A stretch of DNA of 64,000 nucleotides, taken from Bradyrhizobium paxllaeri. GTDB taxonomy: Bacteria > Pseudomonadota > Alphaproteobacteria > Rhizobiales > Xanthobacteraceae. Made by a program: the position numbers and the translations under genes. Shown piece by piece: positions 27,695-36,505 of the stretch; positions within the stretch are counted from its first letter, which is position 1; each line of letters begins with the position of its first letter. The stretch is from contig NZ_CP042968.1 in NCBI RefSeq assembly GCF_001693515.2, positions 7,782,501-7,846,500 on the forward strand, in the 5' to 3' direction. The notes under the pieces were generated by a model, which worked only from the letters and a program-made list of their open reading frames with translations, did no database searches and was not told the DNA's origin.

Positions 27695-27822
27695 CCCAGA
27701 TCAAGCCAGGCCAGCGTCCATTGACACAGCGTCTGCTGTGGTTCGTTGCCCTGTGGCTTGGCGGCGTCGGCACCGTGACGCTGATTTCGTTCGTGCTGCG
27801 GCTATGGATCGCGCCGAAATAA
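27691..27822 (+). CDS. 43-aa single-helix protein, CydX-like/DUF2474 oxidase subunit
   Basis: It starts at TTG 27691, which overlaps the cydB TGA. The translation MTQIKPGQRPLTQRLLWFVALWLGGVGTVTLISFVLRLWIAPK has one membrane helix of about 20-24 residues (LLWFVALWLGGVGTVTLISFVLRL) with a basic N-terminal tail, the layout of DUF2474/CydX-type subunits found after cioAB. Such peptides stabilise the haem environment of the bd oxidase. It is too short for most gene callers and uses a TTG start, but the coupling to cydB makes it convincing. Confidence 0.75.
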   Translation: MTQIKPGQRPLTQRLLWFVALWLGGVGTVTLISFVLRLWIAPK

Positions 27823-27977
27823 GGCCGTGCAAGGTCCCATGAATATGGCGACCTACGGAAATTCAAGATATTTCAGTGGGATGTCCGTCGGATTCGCCCT
27901 AAACTTGCCATCAAGCTAGCCCTGAGTTTTGATGGTTCCTCTTGATTTGGCCAACGCGCCGCTAGGAGAATTCTGCG

Positions 27978-28577
27978 ATGAAAAAATTTCGGCACCTGAT
28001 CTGGATGTTGATCGCGACTGGCGGTCTTGTCCTTTCGGCCTCGCAGAGCCAGGCACAGTTGCGCCAGCCCGATGTCGGCGACCAGCCTGGACTGATCGCG
28101 GACGACTCCGTCGAGCTCGAACCGCAGTTCAGGAAGACGGCGGTGTTCTACCGCACCAACGAAGCGCCGGGCACCATCATCGTCGTCACGGCCGAGCGGC
28201 ATCTCTATCTGATCCAGGGCAACGGCCGCGCGCTGCGCTATGGCATCGGTGTCGGCCGCGAGGGATTCCAGTGGCAAGGACTCCAGAACATCACACGCAA
28301 GGCGGAGTGGCCGGACTGGACGCCGCCGCCGGAGATGATCGCGCGCCAGCCCTATCTGCCGCGCTTCATGGCGGGCGGCCCCGGCAATCCGCTCGGCGCG
28401 CGCGCGATGTATCTCGGCACCACCGTTTACCGCATTCACGGCACCAACCGGCCCGACACGATCGGCACCGCCGTCTCCTCCGGCTGCTTCCGGCTCGTCA
28501 ACGCCGATGTCGCCGATCTCTATGAGCGCGTTCCCGTCGGCACCAAGGTGATTATCCGGCAGAAGCCCGAGCTTTAA
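27978..28577 (+). CDS. L,D-transpeptidase (YkuD domain)
   Basis: 199 aa, with AGGAG upstream. The signal peptide MKKFRHLIWMLIATGGLVLSASQSQA is followed by a YkuD catalytic domain: IIVVTAERHLYLIQGNGRALRYGIGVGR, then YRIHGTN (His154) and AVSSGCFRLVN (nucleophile Cys170). These enzymes make 3-3 peptidoglycan cross-links or attach proteins to the cell wall in the periplasm. The domain fills most of the mature protein and no peptidoglycan-binding LysM domain is present. It appears monocistronic, or weakly linked to the binding-protein gene 57 bp downstream. Confidence 0.9.
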   Translation: MKKFRHLIWMLIATGGLVLSASQSQAQLRQPDVGDQPGLIADDSVELEPQFRKTAVFYRTNEAPGTIIVVTAERHLYLIQGNGRALRYGIGVGREGFQWQGLQNITRKAEWPDWTPPPEMIARQPYLPRFMAGGPGNPLGARAMYLGTTVYRIHGTNRPDTIGTAVSSGCFRLVNADVADLYERVPVGTKVIIRQKPEL

Positions 28578-28634
28578 TTCCTCCGCTGTCTCTCCAGACG
28601 ATCTATTCCTCCCTGAAAATTGGCGAGTTGAACA

Positions 28635-29675
28635 ATGCTACGGACATTTCGAGGCGGCCTCCTCATCGGGCTGGCGGTCGCAATCGCGGTCGCGGCCGCT
28701 GCAATCACGTATGAGCGTTACGACACCAAGACGCTGAAGCGGACGATCAAGCGCGGCGAAGTGCTGTGCGGCGTCAACAAGGGCCTGCCCGGCTTCTCGA
28801 TCCCCGACGACAAGGGCGACTGGACCGGCTTCGACGTCGATTTCTGCCGCGCGGTGGCCGCGGCGATCTTCGACGATCCCAAGAAGGCGAAATTCATGCC
28901 GCTCGACGCCAGCGAGCGCTTCAAGGAGCTGCAGAGCCGCAAGGTCGACATCCTCGCGCGCAACACGACCTGGAGCATGTCGCGCGAGAGCAACTACGCG
29001 CTCTATTTCCCGGCGGTCGCCTATTATGACGGCCAGGGTTTCATGTTGCCGCGCTCGCGCAACATCGATTCCGCGCTCGACCTCAACAACAGCAAGGTTT
29101 GCGTGCAGGAGGGGACGACCAACCTGCTCAACGTCGCCGACCATTTCCGCGCCAACAACATGAAATACACGGAAGTGAAGCTGCCCAAGCTGGAGGACGT
29201 GCTCAAGGCCTATGAAGGCGGCAAGTGCGATACCTTCTCGGCCGACATCTCCCAGCTCTACGCACTCCGCCTGAACCTGATCCAGCCGAGCGACCATGTC
29301 ATCCTGCCCGACGTCATCTCCAAGGAGCCGCTCGCGCCCGTGGTGCGCCAGCGCGACGACGACTGGATGATGATCGTGAAGTGGACGCTGTATGCGATGA
29401 TCAACGCCGAGGAGCTCGGCATCACCTCGAAGAACATCGACGAGGCGCTGAAGTCGAAGAAGCCCGACGTGATGCGGCTGGTCGGCACCGAAGGCGCCTA
29501 TGGCGAGGACCTCGGCCTGCCCAAGGACTGGGCTGCCCGCATCATCCGCCATGTCGGCAATTACGGCGAGGTCTACGAGCGCAATGTCGGCGAAGGATCG
29601 AAACTGAAGATCCCGCGCGGCCTGAATTCGCTGTGGAGCAACGGCGGCATCCAGTACGCGCCGCCGATCAGGTAG
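28635..29675 (+). CDS. Orphan AapJ-type general amino acid ABC substrate-binding protein
   Basis: 346 aa with an N-terminal hydrophobic export signal (GGLLIGLAVAIAVAAAAITY). The SBP_bac_3 fold is clear: TIKRGEVLCGVNKGLPGFSIPDDKGDWTGFDVDFCRAVAAAIF, NTTWSMSRESN and the closing SLWSNGGIQYAPPIR, which is typical of AapJ/BztA proteins for acidic and general L-amino acids. The permease and ATPase genes aapQMP are absent: a repeat and convergent acyl-CoA dehydrogenase genes follow. It may be a second binding protein for an Aap system encoded elsewhere. Confidence 0.9.
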   Translation: MLRTFRGGLLIGLAVAIAVAAAAITYERYDTKTLKRTIKRGEVLCGVNKGLPGFSIPDDKGDWTGFDVDFCRAVAAAIFDDPKKAKFMPLDASERFKELQSRKVDILARNTTWSMSRESNYALYFPAVAYYDGQGFMLPRSRNIDSALDLNNSKVCVQEGTTNLLNVADHFRANNMKYTEVKLPKLEDVLKAYEGGKCDTFSADISQLYALRLNLIQPSDHVILPDVISKEPLAPVVRQRDDDWMMIVKWTLYAMINAEELGITSKNIDEALKSKKPDVMRLVGTEGAYGEDLGLPKDWAARIIRHVGNYGEVYERNVGEGSKLKIPRGLNSLWSNGGIQYAPPIR

Positions 29676-29685
29676 GCTCTATCAC

Positions 29686-29768
29686 CGTCATTGCGAGGAG
29701 CCAAGCGACGAAGCAATCCATACCGCCACCGCGGTGCTATGGATTGCTTCGCTTCGCTCGCAATGACG
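29686..29768. repeat. Palindromic repeat, CGTCATTGCGAG family, copy 2
   Basis: CGTCATTGCGAGGAGCCAAG at the left and CTTCGCTCGCAATGACG at the right, with GAAGCAATCCATA / TATGGATTGCTTC arms. It is a compact, nearly complete copy directly after the AapJ-type gene and may end its transcript. Confidence 0.85.
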
Positions 29769-29781
29769 GAGAAACAGGTTT

Positions 29782-29884
29782 GTCGTTACCCGCGAAGGCG
29801 GGTGACCCAGTACGCCGCGGCCCATCGCCTCGAGCATTGCCGTCTCTGGAATACTGGGTCGCCCGGTCAAGCCGGGCGATGACG
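29782..29884. repeat. Palindromic repeat, GACCCAGTA...TACTGGGTC family
   Basis: Arms GTGACCCAGTA / TACTGGGTCGCC lie inside GTCGTTACCCGCGAAGGCGG and GTCAAGCCGGGCGATGACG ends. It is adjacent to the previous repeat, so two different repeat families sit in tandem between convergent genes. Confidence 0.75.
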
Positions 29885-29914
29885 GCGCTGTGTGGGGCGC
29901 CGCTTGTGCCTACC

Positions 29915-31054
29915 TCAATAACTCTTCATCCGCGCCAACTGGTCGGCGTGGTAGTTGCTGTCGCCGAACAATTCCTGGCACACCCGCGCGCGCTTCATGA
30001 AGAAGCCGATGTCGAACTGGTCGGTCATGCCCATGCCGCCATGCATCTGCACGCCCTCCTGCACCGCCAGCGCTGCCGTGGTGCCGGCGCGGGCCTTGGC
30101 GACCGCGATCGCAGCGCCCGCATGGTCGAAATCGCCATCGAGCGTCTGCAGCGCCTTCAGCACCGCTGATCGGGTGATCTCGATGTCGACATAGAGCTGG
30201 GCGGCGCGGTGCTGCAGCGCCTGGAATTCGCCGATCAGCTTGCCGAACTGCTTGCGCTCTTTCAGATAGGTCACGGTGCGGCCGAACACCTCTTCGCTCA
30301 GGCCCACCATCTCGGAAGCGACCGCGCCGCGGCCGATGTTGAGCACGCCGTCCAGCAGCTGATAGCCCTGATCGACCTCGCCGAGCACATGATCGGCATC
30401 GACCTCGACATTGCTGAACTCGATTCTGGCCGCGTTATGCGCATCGACCATCACCGTGCGTTCGATCGCGACGCCCTTGGCTTTCGGATCGACCAGAAAC
30501 AGCGTCAGCCCGTTGCGGTCGCCGGCCGCGCCGCCGGTCCGTCCTGCAACGATCAGGAGATCGGCGGTGTGGCCGTCGACCACCAGCGCCTTGGCGCCGC
30601 TGAGCTTGAAACCGTTGCCGGAGCGCACCGCCTGCAGATTGATCTGCAACGGACGATGTTTTGTGCCCTCGTCGATGGCGAGCGCGGCGAGCCGCGAACC
30701 GTCGGCAATCTTCGGCAGATGCGCCGATTTCTGCGCCTCGCTGCCGCCGCGCGACAGTGCTGATACCGCCAGCACCGCGGTCGACAGGAACGGCGACGGC
30801 ATCAAGGTGCGGCCGATCTCCTCCATCACCACGCCGGCCTCGACATAGCCGAGCCCGCTGCCGCCGAAATTTTCCGGCACCAGCAGACCGGAAAAGCCCA
30901 TCTCCGCGAACGCCTTCCAGAGGTCGCGGGAGAAGCCCATTTCGTCCTTGCTGTCGCGCAACTGGCGCAGATGCGACACCGGCGCCTTGTCGGTGATAAG
31001 GCCGCGCGCGCTGTCGCGCAGCATGGATTGTTCTTCGGTGAGGACGAGTGGCAT
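29915..31054 (-). CDS. Acyl-CoA dehydrogenase family protein (shorter partner)
   Basis: 379 aa from ATG 31054 (MPLVLTEEQSMLRDSARG). It has the three-domain acyl-CoA dehydrogenase layout: helical N-terminus, beta domain with LAALAIDEGTKHRP in place of the usual substrate loop, and helical C-terminus with FGKLIGEFQALQHRAAQLYVDIE and VQMHGGMGMTDQFDIGFFMKRA. FAD-dependent, it introduces a 2,3-double bond in an acyl-CoA. A second dehydrogenase is encoded upstream on the same strand across a repeat. Paired genes of this kind (as in PimCD or FadE28/29) often form heteromers, which is inferred here. The substrate is unknown. Confidence 0.87.
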   Translation of the reverse strand: MPLVLTEEQSMLRDSARGLITDKAPVSHLRQLRDSKDEMGFSRDLWKAFAEMGFSGLLVPENFGGSGLGYVEAGVVMEEIGRTLMPSPFLSTAVLAVSALSRGGSEAQKSAHLPKIADGSRLAALAIDEGTKHRPLQINLQAVRSGNGFKLSGAKALVVDGHTADLLIVAGRTGGAAGDRNGLTLFLVDPKAKGVAIERTVMVDAHNAARIEFSNVEVDADHVLGEVDQGYQLLDGVLNIGRGAVASEMVGLSEEVFGRTVTYLKERKQFGKLIGEFQALQHRAAQLYVDIEITRSAVLKALQTLDGDFDHAGAAIAVAKARAGTTAALAVQEGVQMHGGMGMTDQFDIGFFMKRARVCQELFGDSNYHADQLARMKSY

Positions 31055-31088
31055 TGAGGTATCCGCTTTGGAATGAATTAGGTTGCTT

Positions 31089-31206
31089 CGTCGTCCCTGC
31101 GAAAGCAGGGACCCATACGCCGCGGCTTCTCGAGTAGGAATGGAGCTAGCGTCACAATCAACACTCAAAAGCGGTGGTTATGGGTCCCTGCTTTCGCAGG
31201 GACGAC
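31089..31206. repeat. Palindromic repeat, GTCGTCCCTGCG family, copy 2
   Basis: CGTCGTCCCTGCGAAAGCAG at the left and CTGCTTTCGCAGGGACGACG at the right, with inner GGGACCCATA / TATGGGTCCC. It lies between the two acyl-CoA dehydrogenase genes, inside a probable operon. Confidence 0.85.
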
Positions 31207-31224
31207 GTGGAGAGGTTCTGCGCT

Positions 31225-32409
<1,185 letters not shown>

Positions 32410-32572
32410 ATCAGGCGTTTCCATGTGGGAATGTTTGGAGGTGACCTTAGCCGTCACATGGCGGAATTCAATATATGTCTGATGTCAGCCCATGCAGCGC
32501 TGACGGTGGTCACAATGCCCGATCAGGTGTATTCGCAGAGCTGTAACGCTTGAAAAACAAGAGGAAACGGGC

Positions 32573-33118
32573 ATGCGGTTGAAGTTGCTTTCGCCTGGCG
32601 AAATGAACGCGCACCAGAAAGAAACCTACGACGAGGCAATCGCGGGCAAGCGCGGCGCCCCGCCGGCGCCGATGATGGCCTGGCTCAACAGCCCGGACAT
32701 GGCGCGGCACGCGACGCGCCTCGGCGAGCAGCTTCGTTTCAACACGATGTTCCCGGCAAAATTGTCCGAGATCGCGATCCTCGTCACGGCGCGGCACTGG
32801 ACCTCGCATTACGAATGGTTTGCGCACAAGCGACTGGCGCTGAAGGGCGGCATGGACCCGAAGATCATCGAGGATATCCGCGACCGCCGCACGCCGACCT
32901 TCGACGATCCGAAGGGGAAGATGATCTACGACCTCGCCAAGTCACTGCACGAGGGCAAGGGCGTGTCGCAGGCGCTGTATGACGAGGCCGTAAAGGTGCT
33001 CACCGAGCGCGGGATCGTCGAAGTGATCGGGCTGTGCGGCTACTACACGATGGTGTCGATGACGCTGAACACGTTCGAGTTCGGATTGCCGGAGGGCGAG
33101 GTGTCGGACTTGGCGTGA
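32573..33118 (+). CDS. Carboxymuconolactone decarboxylase (CMD) family protein
   Basis: 181 aa. The CMD/AhpD-like helical core is at about 45-100: LGEQLRFNTMFPAKLSEIAILVTARHWTSHYEWFAHKRLALKGGMDPKIIEDI. The CxxC pair of AhpD peroxidases is absent, so a thiol-peroxidase role is unlikely; the conserved His and Glu of the decarboxylase-like branch are present (SHYEWFAHK). It diverges from the acyl-CoA dehydrogenase genes and may act in the same catabolic route. The substrate is unknown. A TGA-ATGG junction leads straight into a repeat fragment. Confidence 0.85.
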   Translation: MRLKLLSPGEMNAHQKETYDEAIAGKRGAPPAPMMAWLNSPDMARHATRLGEQLRFNTMFPAKLSEIAILVTARHWTSHYEWFAHKRLALKGGMDPKIIEDIRDRRTPTFDDPKGKMIYDLAKSLHEGKGVSQALYDEAVKVLTERGIVEVIGLCGYYTMVSMTLNTFEFGLPEGEVSDLA

Positions 33119-33147
33119 TGGATTGCTTCGCTCCGCTCGTAACGACA
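33119..33147. repeat. Half copy of the CGTCATTGCGAG repeat family
   Basis: TGGATTGCTTCGCTCCGCTC followed by GTAACGACA is only the right arm of the family seen at 16021, 29686 and 47653. It abuts the stop codon of the CMD gene. Confidence 0.65.
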
Positions 33148-33158
33148 TGGAGACAACC

Positions 33159-33245
33159 GTAGCCCGGATGAGCGGAGCGATATCCGGGAAAAACTTATCA
33201 GCCGGAGAGACTGTTCCCGGATGTCGCTGCGCTCATCCGGGCTAC
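33159..33245. repeat. Palindromic repeat, GTAGCCCGGATGAGCG family
   Basis: GTAGCCCGGATGAGCGGAGC at the left and GCTGCGCTCATCCGGGCTAC at the right, with inner ATCCGGGAA / TTCCCGGAT. It lies between convergent CMD and MFS genes and could terminate both. Confidence 0.85.
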
Positions 33246-33250
33246 GGGTT

Positions 33251-34477
33251 CTACGGGTTCTTTGCGCGGCCTCGCACCATGATCAGCATCGCCGCCGTCA
33301 GCTCGACGCCGATGCAGGCGTAGAACGGCAGTGTGTAACTGCCAGAGAGATCGCGCAGCAACCCCACCACACCGGGGCCAAACGCATAGGTGATCTGGTT
33401 GATCGCCGTGATCAGGCTGATCAGCACGCCGAACGAGCGCGGATCGAACTCGCGCTGCACGATCAGCGCCGGCAGCGTGATCAGATTGCCGACCGAAAAG
33501 CCGAATAACGCGCAAGCGGCGATCAGCGCGTAGTCATTATGCACATTGATGACAATGAGCAGTGCAACCGCCTGGCTGACAAAGGAGAGCGAGGACGCCA
33601 GCCGCTGGTTCATCCGGTCGATCACGAAGGAAAACAGCACACGGCCGACCACCGCCATTGCCGTCAACAGCGCCATCGCAACCGTGGCGCGCTGCCGCCC
33701 AATCACTGAATCCAGAAAGGCGATCAGGTGCACGATGAAGCCGACCTGCGCGAACAGCACCAGCGCGAACGCAATCGAGACCGAGAGGAAGCCGATATCG
33801 CGAAAGGCGCGCGCGCGGATTTGCGTTGGCGACGGCGCGTCCGCGGCATCGACCGCGCCCACGTCGAGGTGAAGCGGCGGCCGTCCGACCAGCAGCAGGA
33901 TCACCGGAACCATCAGCGCGACCATCACCACGGCCGAAACGGTCATCGCGCCGGAAAAGCCGAAATAGCCGATCGCGGTCACCAATAGCGGCACGCCGAC
34001 GATGCCGCCAAAGCTCGCCCCATTCAGCGCCAGGCTGATCGCCATGCCGCGCTTGTCGTCGAACCATAGGCCGAGCGTATTGGTGATGATGCCAAGGCTG
34101 GTCCCCGCCCAACCGAACGCCAGCACGGCATTGGCAAGGTAAAGCTGCCAGGGCTCGCGCACCTGACCGATCGAGATCGCCGCCGCGGCCATCGCGAGTG
34201 TCCCCGCGATCAGGCAGTTGCGCGCACCGAACGCCTTGATGGCTTCGCTGACGAAGGCGACCAGCGCCGCACCGAACAGATAGAAGAACGTGGTGCCGGA
34301 CGAGATCAGCGACGCCGGCCAGCCGTGCAGCCGCTGCAATTCGGCGACATAGACGCTCTGGCCATAGAAGCCGAGCCCCCAGCCGAAGGTCGCCAGCAGG
34401 AAACAGACGAGGACGATGCGCCAGCCGTCGTAGCGGATGGAGGTTTCGTCGATGGAGGTGTAGTTTCGAGCGTCCAA
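33251..34477 (-). CDS. MFS transporter (monocarboxylate/oxalate-formate-like)
   Basis: About 408 aa if started at TTG 34477 (LDARNYTSIDETSIRYDGWRIVL). The frame remains open upstream into a repeat, and no ATG with SD is available, so the start is uncertain. Twelve hydrophobic segments are visible, with the MFS loop motif NTLGLWFDDKRGMAISLALNGASFGGIVGVPLL that is typical of the oxalate:formate antiporter/MCT branch. It probably moves an organic acid. It is convergent with the CMD gene. Confidence 0.85.
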   Translation of the reverse strand: MDARNYTSIDETSIRYDGWRIVLVCFLLATFGWGLGFYGQSVYVAELQRLHGWPASLISSGTTFFYLFGAALVAFVSEAIKAFGARNCLIAGTLAMAAAAISIGQVREPWQLYLANAVLAFGWAGTSLGIITNTLGLWFDDKRGMAISLALNGASFGGIVGVPLLVTAIGYFGFSGAMTVSAVVMVALMVPVILLLVGRPPLHLDVGAVDAADAPSPTQIRARAFRDIGFLSVSIAFALVLFAQVGFIVHLIAFLDSVIGRQRATVAMALLTAMAVVGRVLFSFVIDRMNQRLASSLSFVSQAVALLIVINVHNDYALIAACALFGFSVGNLITLPALIVQREFDPRSFGVLISLITAINQITYAFGPGVVGLLRDLSGSYTLPFYACIGVELTAAMLIMVRGRAKNP

Positions 34478-34503
34478 TGTTTTTCTTCTTCTCGTTCTCT
34501 CGC

Positions 34504-34618
34504 CGTCATGGCCGGGCTTGTCCCGGGCATCCACGTCTTGGCAACGGTACAGATAAGACGTGGATGCCCGGGACATCCAGCGCGAAGACGCGCTTCGCGC
34601 TTTTGCCCGGGCATGACG
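34504..34618. repeat. Palindromic repeat, CGTCATGGCCGGGCTTG family, copy 2
   Basis: CGTCATGGCCGGGCTTGTCC at the left and GGGCATGACG at the right, with inner CCCGGGCATCCACGTCTT / AAGACGTGGATGCCCGGG. It is the same family as the insertion inside the ABC ATPase gene at 9816. Confidence 0.85.
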
Positions 34619-34682
34619 ACAATCATTAGCAGAGCAATAAGGCCATCAATTCGATGCCGACCGAACTGTCAGCAGATGGCAA

Positions 34683-35045
34683 CTAGGCGGCCGGCTTCGA
34701 CGGATCGTAGAAGAACCGCTCGCGCCAGACCTTGTCGCCGCGCCATTCCTGCAGCGCGACCTCGTCGAACCGCCCCGTCTTGCCGGACTGGAACACGAAC
34801 TCGAACACCCAGTGGATCGCGACGCGATCGCCCTCGACGATCGAGGTCACGCAGGTCGAGGTCACGCGCTTGACCCGCTCCAGCACCGCGCGCTCATGCG
34901 CCACCAGCACGTCGCGGCCGACCCGCGGCGGCGCCTCGTTCTCCTGCATGCTGGCGTCCTCGGTATAGAAGCGCTCGATCGCCCCGGCATGGTCGCCGGA
35001 GACGACGGCTGCAATGAACTCATCAAGACGGGCGCGCGTCGGCAT
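34683..35045 (-). CDS. SnoaL/NTF2-like protein
   Basis: 120 aa. The NTF2-like fold is suggested by RLDEFIAAVVSGDHAGAIERFYTEDASMQEN, then VTSTCVTSIVEGDRVAIHWVFEFVFQSGKTGRFDEVALQEWRGDKVWRERFFYDP. Members are small cytoplasmic enzymes or binding proteins (isomerases, hydrolases), and no specific activity can be assigned. It follows the MFS gene by 27 bp on the same strand and is probably co-transcribed with it. Confidence 0.8.
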   Translation of the reverse strand: MPTRARLDEFIAAVVSGDHAGAIERFYTEDASMQENEAPPRVGRDVLVAHERAVLERVKRVTSTCVTSIVEGDRVAIHWVFEFVFQSGKTGRFDEVALQEWRGDKVWRERFFYDPSKPAA

Positions 35046-35072
35046 AAGAGGCCTCCGGTAATTGAGTGAGAA

Positions 35073-36296
35073 CTAGATATCCGGCCGCAATTTAGCCCGC
35101 CGCCTGGCAAATGACGCAAGCGCCAGGACGGCAAGGCCGAGCAGCACCGGCGGGAACACCACCATGTTGACCATGGACCAGCCGTAATGCGCCAGCAACT
35201 GGCCGGACGAGAACGACCCCAGCGCCATCATGCCGAACACCAGGAAATCGTTGAAGGCCTGCACCTTGTTGCGTTCCTGCGGCCGATGTGTCTCCAGCAC
35301 CAGCGCCGACGCGCCGATGAACGCAAAGTTCCAGCCCACGCCAAGCACGATCAGTGTCGCCCAGAAGTGCATCGCGGTGATGCCGGCAAGACCGATGCCC
35401 GCCGCCGCCGCTTCCAGCAGCAGCCCCACTGCCACGACGGCCGGCGCGCCGAAGCGCGCGATCAGCGAGCCCGTGAAGAAGCTCGGCCCATACATCGCCA
35501 CGATGTGCCACTGAATGCCGAAATTGGAATCGCTGACGGTGAGCCCGCACATCTTCATGGCGAGCGGCGCCGAGGTCATCACGAGGTTCATCATGGGATA
35601 GGCGATCACGCCGCACAGGGCGGCGGCGATGAAGCGCGGCTGCCGCGCGATCTCGAACAACGGCCTTCCGCCATGCATATCCGATGGCGCAGGCTTGGGT
35701 GCATCGACGCCGGAGAGCACCGCCATCGCCACCAGCGCGACAAACGCCTGCATCACGAAGCTGAAGGCAAACAGATAGGGTGGCCAGATATCCATGGTCC
35801 ACTGCACGAGCTGCGGCCCGAGCACACCAGCGAATACGCCGCCCGCCATCACCCAGGACAGGGCCTTGGGACGGAACGCGACGCTGGCGCCGTCGGCGGC
35901 GGCAAAGCGATAGGATTGCGCCACCGCGCCATAGAGCCCGCCGAGAAAAGTCGCGAAGCAAAACAGCCAGAACGATCCGTGCAGGATCGCGGCCGCGCCG
36001 AACGCGCCGGTCAGCACGCCGCAGAAGGTGCCGATGATGAACGCGACACGGCGGCCATAGACACGCGAGATCGCGCCGGTCGGCAGCGTGCCGGCGGCAA
36101 GGCCGAGCACATACATCGAGAGCGGCACGGTGGCGAGCGAGATATCGGGCGCCAGCGTCGCGCCGACGATCGAGCCGGTGGCGAAGATGACGGCCGAATT
36201 GGCGCCGGTCAGCGCCTGCGCCGCCGCGAGCCGCAGCACATTGGCGCGTGCGCGCGCGTCATTGGCAACCTCTTCGGTGGCTGTCGTATCCAGCAT
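35073..36296 (-). CDS. MFS transporter
   Basis: 407 aa with about twelve membrane segments. The loop 2-3 region reads PTGAISRVYGRRVAFIIGTFCG, an MFS motif A variant. The C-terminal half has GVGWNFAFIGASALVLETHRPQERNKVQAFNDFLVFG, resembling the YfcJ/aromatic exporter-like branch of the superfamily. The substrate is unknown. It is followed by the SnoaL-like gene and diverges from the prolyl-oligopeptidase-family gene across a 209-bp gap in which I see no further gene. Confidence 0.87.
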   Translation of the reverse strand: MLDTTATEEVANDARARANVLRLAAAQALTGANSAVIFATGSIVGATLAPDISLATVPLSMYVLGLAAGTLPTGAISRVYGRRVAFIIGTFCGVLTGAFGAAAILHGSFWLFCFATFLGGLYGAVAQSYRFAAADGASVAFRPKALSWVMAGGVFAGVLGPQLVQWTMDIWPPYLFAFSFVMQAFVALVAMAVLSGVDAPKPAPSDMHGGRPLFEIARQPRFIAAALCGVIAYPMMNLVMTSAPLAMKMCGLTVSDSNFGIQWHIVAMYGPSFFTGSLIARFGAPAVVAVGLLLEAAAAGIGLAGITAMHFWATLIVLGVGWNFAFIGASALVLETHRPQERNKVQAFNDFLVFGMMALGSFSSGQLLAHYGWSMVNMVVFPPVLLGLAVLALASFARRRAKLRPDI

Positions 36297-36505
36297 CGGC
36301 CTTCCCGCCCGGCGCCCCCCGGGCAGGGAGCCTCATTGATTTGCGCGGCACTATGGCGATGTGAGGGGACGCGATCAACCGTCGCAAACGGGCGCGCGCT
36401 ATGCGGACTGCGCGCATTGGCACCTCACGGAGAACTGATTACACCGAGGTCGCCTCGATCGTGCCTATTGCGATACACGCAGCCGGCATTTCTGGAGTTC
36501 AAGCC

